From CAZBEA01 sp964490835 (GTDB lineage Bacteria; Patescibacteriota; Microgenomatia; Levybacterales; GWA1-39-11), in contig CAZBEA010000004.1 in NCBI GenBank assembly GCA_964490835.1, positions 1-40,993 of the forward strand: a stretch of DNA of 40,993 bases, in the 5' to 3' direction. The position numbers and the translations under genes are program-made. The notes below the pieces were generated by a model, which was not told where the DNA came from, did not search any database, and was given only the letters and a program-made list of their open reading frames with translations. This document shows positions 38,402 to 40,993 of the stretch, piece after piece; the first letter of the stretch is position 1; each line of letters starts with the position of its first letter.

Positions 38402-39868
38402 TTACTTATAGGATAATAACACATCGCCCACGCGTATGTCAACAGAATCACGAAGCATTATTCCACATTCACTTTCACGTCCGGCTTCTTTTACGTCTTT
38501 TTTATCGTGCTTGAGTGAAACGATGAGAGAATCTGCAATCTCTTCATCTCCACGAACTACTTTTACCTTATCTTTAATGGCAATTCTGCCTTCCAATACC
38601 TTTCCTCCAATAATTTTTCCGGTAGTACCTTCAAAAAGTGCCAAGACTCCCATCTTTCCCATGACCCGCATTTGCCCTTCCTGCTCCATCATCTCAGCAA
38701 CATCCTTTATTTCATCAAAGAGCTCATAAATAATGTTGTAAGTCTTGTGGAAAATTTTTTCGGAATCGGCAATTCTCTCTGCCTCTTTCGACATGCCAAT
38801 ATGGAATCCGATCAAAATCGCCTTAAAATCTTTTGCAAGTAAAACGTCGCTTACAGAAATTTCTCCCTGACCGCTGTATACGATCTTAATATTTTCAGGC
38901 AGAGAGGCTTGAATCGCATCCATTTCACCTGCTGTTTCGGTCTTGAGAACTACCGAAAGCATTTCTCCTTCCTCACCAAAGAGAAAATCAAGGGCGGATT
39001 TTGGAGACTGCTCAATGCTCTGTGCGACTTTTGCAGGATGCTGGTCTTGTTTCTTGTTGTGTATCACACTACCAAACGGAACAACAGTACTCATTCCGAA
39101 TATTTCAACAGCTCTTCCCGGACTGACAAACTTTTCCTGACCTTTCGATCCGATAAGAGCACGAGCTTTTCCAAGAATTTCGTTATTTACAAATACATCG
39201 TCTCCTACATGCAGCTGCCCGGACTTTACAACAATTGTTGCCAGAGCCCCCCTTCTTGTGTCATGTCGCGATTCAATAACAACCCCCATGAAATCTCCAT
39301 TTTCGTCTTTTTTTATTTCTGACAAATCGTAACTGAGAAGTATTAAATCAAGCAATTCCCCAACCCCTTTTCCGCTTTTTGCAGAAACTGAAATGTATGG
39401 AATTTCTCCTCCCAATCCTTCAAGAGCAACACCTTCTGATAACACTTCGCGTTTCACCCTGTCGAGTTGGGCCGTTTCAAGATCCGCTTTTGTAAATACA
39501 ACAATAAACGGCAGACCTGAGGCTTTAATAATCCCGATCGATTCTTTTGTCTGGGGTTTTACCCCATCATCTGAAGCAACGATTAAGAGAACAATATCCG
39601 CTGCATTCACGCCCTGCGAACGCATGTTTGAAAACGCTTCGTGGCCGGGTGTGTCTATAAAGGTTATGATTCTTTGTTTTCCTTCGTGTGGAACTTCAAT
39701 TTCTGAGGCACCAATATTTTGGGTTATCCCACCATGTTCTCGTGAGGCGACATTACTTTTTCTGATTGCATCAAGCAGTGAAGTCTTACCATGATCAACG
39801 TGGCCCAAAACAGATACTACCGGTGGGAAAGCACTAACGTTATTTGTTGCGGTATTTTTTTGTTCCAT
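38402..39868 (-). CDS. infB: translation initiation factor IF-2, short form
   Basis: GTPase that delivers initiator tRNA to the 30S subunit. The 488 residues begin almost directly with the G domain, lacking the long N-terminal region of E. coli IF-2 (890 aa). G1 is GHVDHGKT (22-29), G3 is DTPGH (72-76). G4 is TKAD (126-129) instead of the usual NKxD, and G5 is SAKSGKG. Domains II and III and the fMet-tRNA-binding C2 domain (SECGIMLRDSVDIRVGDVLLSYK end) are present. It lies 36 bases after nusA in the classical nusA-infB order, with 21 bases to the DHH-like gene. Confidence 0.96.
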   Translation of the reverse strand: MEQKNTATNNVSAFPPVVSVLGHVDHGKTSLLDAIRKSNVASREHGGITQNIGASEIEVPHEGKQRIITFIDTPGHEAFSNMRSQGVNAADIVLLIVASDDGVKPQTKESIGIIKASGLPFIVVFTKADLETAQLDRVKREVLSEGVALEGLGGEIPYISVSAKSGKGVGELLDLILLSYDLSEIKKDENGDFMGVVIESRHDTRRGALATIVVKSGQLHVGDDVFVNNEILGKARALIGSKGQEKFVSPGRAVEIFGMSTVVPFGSVIHNKKQDQHPAKVAQSIEQSPKSALDFLFGEEGEMLSVVLKTETAGEMDAIQASLPENIKIVYSGQGEISVSDVLLAKDFKAILIGFHIGMSKEAERIADSEKIFHKTYNIIYELFDEIKDVAEMMEQEGQMRVMGKMGVLALFEGTTGKIIGGKVLEGRIAIKDKVKVVRGDEEIADSLIVSLKHDKKDVKEAGRESECGIMLRDSVDIRVGDVLLSYK

Positions 39869-39904
39869 AGTAAATTATTTATTTTAAAATCGAAGCGTTT
39901 CATA

Positions 39905-40933
39905 CTACTTTTCATCAGCGCTCTGATTTTCCTCTGGCTCTTTTTTTTCTTCTTTCTCTTCTTTTTGTGAATCTCCACCCTCAACTTCTATTGTATACCC
40001 GGTGAGCTTGGAGGCAAGTCTAACATTTTGTCCTTCTTTTCCGATAACAAGAGGTAATTCTTCCTTTGGAGCCTTCACTTTTGCCGACATTGTCTTTTCA
40101 TCAATCGTTACTTCCAAATCTTTTGCGGGAGAAAGCGCATTAATGAGGTATTTAATAGGATCATTACTCCATTGGATGACATCGATTTTCTCGAGACCGT
40201 CGAGCGCATCGATAATCGCTTGGATTCTGACACCTTTTTGTCCGACGCACGATCCTACCGGATCAATTCCGCTCTGCTCAGAATATACCGAAATCTTAGC
40301 TCTAACACCCGGCTCTCGAACGATTCCTTTAATAATAACGTTTCCGGCTGCGACTTCTGGCACTTCTCGCTTTAGTAGACCTTCGATAAGTTTTGGATTG
40401 GCACGGGATACAATAATATCTTTACCTCTTAATCCATCAACAATGCCCGAGATATAGACAACGATTTTTTTATTCAAAAAATATGACTCATTCGCCATTC
40501 TTTCCTCATATGGCATGATCGCCTCGGCTTTTCCAATATCAAGAACTATGTTGGGGCCCTGAAAACGTAATATCATTCCATTTACGACTGTATCGAGTCT
40601 TTTTGAGTACTCTGAAATTATCGCATCTTTTTCTTTTTCTCGAATTTTTTGGAGAAGTACTTGTTTTGCGGTTTGGGCGGCAATTCTTCCAAAGCCCGGA
40701 GGAGTAACGTCAACGCCTTCTTTTAAAACTTTAGTTTCACCGTTGTTACTATTGAGGTCCACCGAGTAGAGTTCTTCTTCTGTTTCCAGCTCTTCTGCCG
40801 GAACATTATCTTTTTTATACGCAGCCAAAATTGCAGACTTTATAGTATCGATAACCACTTCAGGATCAACACCGCGTTCTGTTGCGATTTGGTTGAGTGC
40901 TAATGCAAATTCACTTTTCTGAACAACTGCCAT
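39905..40933 (-). CDS. nusA: transcription termination/antitermination factor NusA
   Basis: RNA polymerase-associated factor controlling pausing, termination and antitermination. The 342-residue protein has the N-terminal polymerase-binding domain (1-105), S1 domain (about 108-175, DTVVNGMILRFQGPNIVLDIGKAEAIMP), and two KH domains (GSCVGQKGVRIQAIIDAL at about 225; LPLVIGKEGQNVRLASKLTGYTIEV at about 295). A charged Lys/Glu tail follows. The C-terminal acidic repeats of proteobacterial NusA are absent, as in most bacteria. It is first in the run with infB and the DHH-like gene. The leader contains a strong hairpin at 40944-40965. Confidence 0.97.
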   Translation of the reverse strand: MAVVQKSEFALALNQIATERGVDPEVVIDTIKSAILAAYKKDNVPAEELETEEELYSVDLNSNNGETKVLKEGVDVTPPGFGRIAAQTAKQVLLQKIREKEKDAIISEYSKRLDTVVNGMILRFQGPNIVLDIGKAEAIMPYEERMANESYFLNKKIVVYISGIVDGLRGKDIIVSRANPKLIEGLLKREVPEVAAGNVIIKGIVREPGVRAKISVYSEQSGIDPVGSCVGQKGVRIQAIIDALDGLEKIDVIQWSNDPIKYLINALSPAKDLEVTIDEKTMSAKVKAPKEELPLVIGKEGQNVRLASKLTGYTIEVEGGDSQKEEKEEKKEPEENQSADEK

Positions 40934-40943
40934 AGTACAAAAT

Positions 40944-40965
40944 GTGGTGGGTATCCTCCCACCAC
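40944..40965 (-). promoter_or_regulatory. strong hairpin in the nusA leader
   Basis: GTGGTGGG-AGGATA-CCCACCAC: a perfect 8-bp GC-rich stem with six-base loop, 10 bases before the nusA ATG, followed by ATTTTG. It could be an intrinsic terminator or attenuator with a poor U-tract, or a translational control hairpin. The upstream gene is outside the window. Confidence 0.5.
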
Positions 40966-40984
40966 TTCTTCAAAATCTGAATTC

Positions 40985-40993
40985 ATTCTATCA
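40985..40993 (-). promoter_or_regulatory. possible nusA operon promoter -10
   Basis: TGA-TAGAAT on the minus strand (hexamer 40985-40990) is an extended -10 match. It would start transcription near 40978 and leave a leader of about 45 bases that includes the hairpin. The -35 lies beyond the window edge. Confidence 0.35.

Overview
The window looks like chromosomal DNA of a Patescibacterium (Candidate Phyla Radiation), possibly near Microgenomates. This is an inference from gene content, not a database match. The evidence is: an alanyl-tRNA synthetase of 611 residues without its C-terminal domain; a short IF-2 (488 aa) and a short NusA (342 aa); an actin-like/baseplate-J fusion protein beside a sortase; lepB where fusA and tuf usually follow rpsG; and very tight packing, with convergent genes overlapping at their stop codons. 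TGA is used as a stop (ftsK, the baseplate-J gene, the HD-like gene), so UGA is not recoded. Two 100-N scaffold gaps are present, and no rRNA, tRNA, CRISPR array, IS element or prophage was recognised.

Layout. 1-1836: an EamA transporter and an unknown membrane protein. 1837-10700 (minus): rpoB-rpoC-rpsL-rpsG, then lepB, with a diverged copy of the rpsG 3' end on the far side of lepB. 10821-16894 (minus): alaS, the actin-like/baseplate-J fusion, a sortase, a small membrane protein and mltG. 16967-18271 (plus): an M16 peptidase. 18268-23259 (minus): ftsK-rodZ-like, then DUF948-like/YtxH-like, then yvcK-nth. 23395-30206 (mostly plus): an MgtE-type channel domain, a P-type Ca2+ ATPase, a His/Cys-rich exported protein, a CcdA-like protein, a lone ATP-cone protein and a flavoprotein disulfide reductase, plus a 39-residue Lys-rich gene on the minus strand. 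30199-33554 (minus): RNase J, a MazG-like protein, a P-loop kinase and an HD-like protein. 33610-40933 (minus): nusA, infB, a degenerate DHH protein, rpsO, pnp and a Lon-type ATPase without its protease domain.

How it works together. Most of the window is information processing (transcription, translation, RNA decay) and cell envelope/division. The accessory-looking part is 23.4-30.2 kb: divalent-cation transport next to a possible trans-envelope thiol or metal module. A recurring regulatory feature is a -10 hexamer (often the extended form TGGTACAAT) 6-9 bases before the start codon of first-in-transcript genes, which implies leaderless mRNAs. In contrast, the downstream gene mazG has a strong Shine-Dalgarno, and other downstream genes are coupled by ATGA or TAATG overlaps. 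Several conserved enzymes lack a hallmark residue or domain (signal peptidase Lys to Arg, Nth cluster cysteines, Lon protease domain, DHH motif, lipoamide-dehydrogenase-type His to Tyr).
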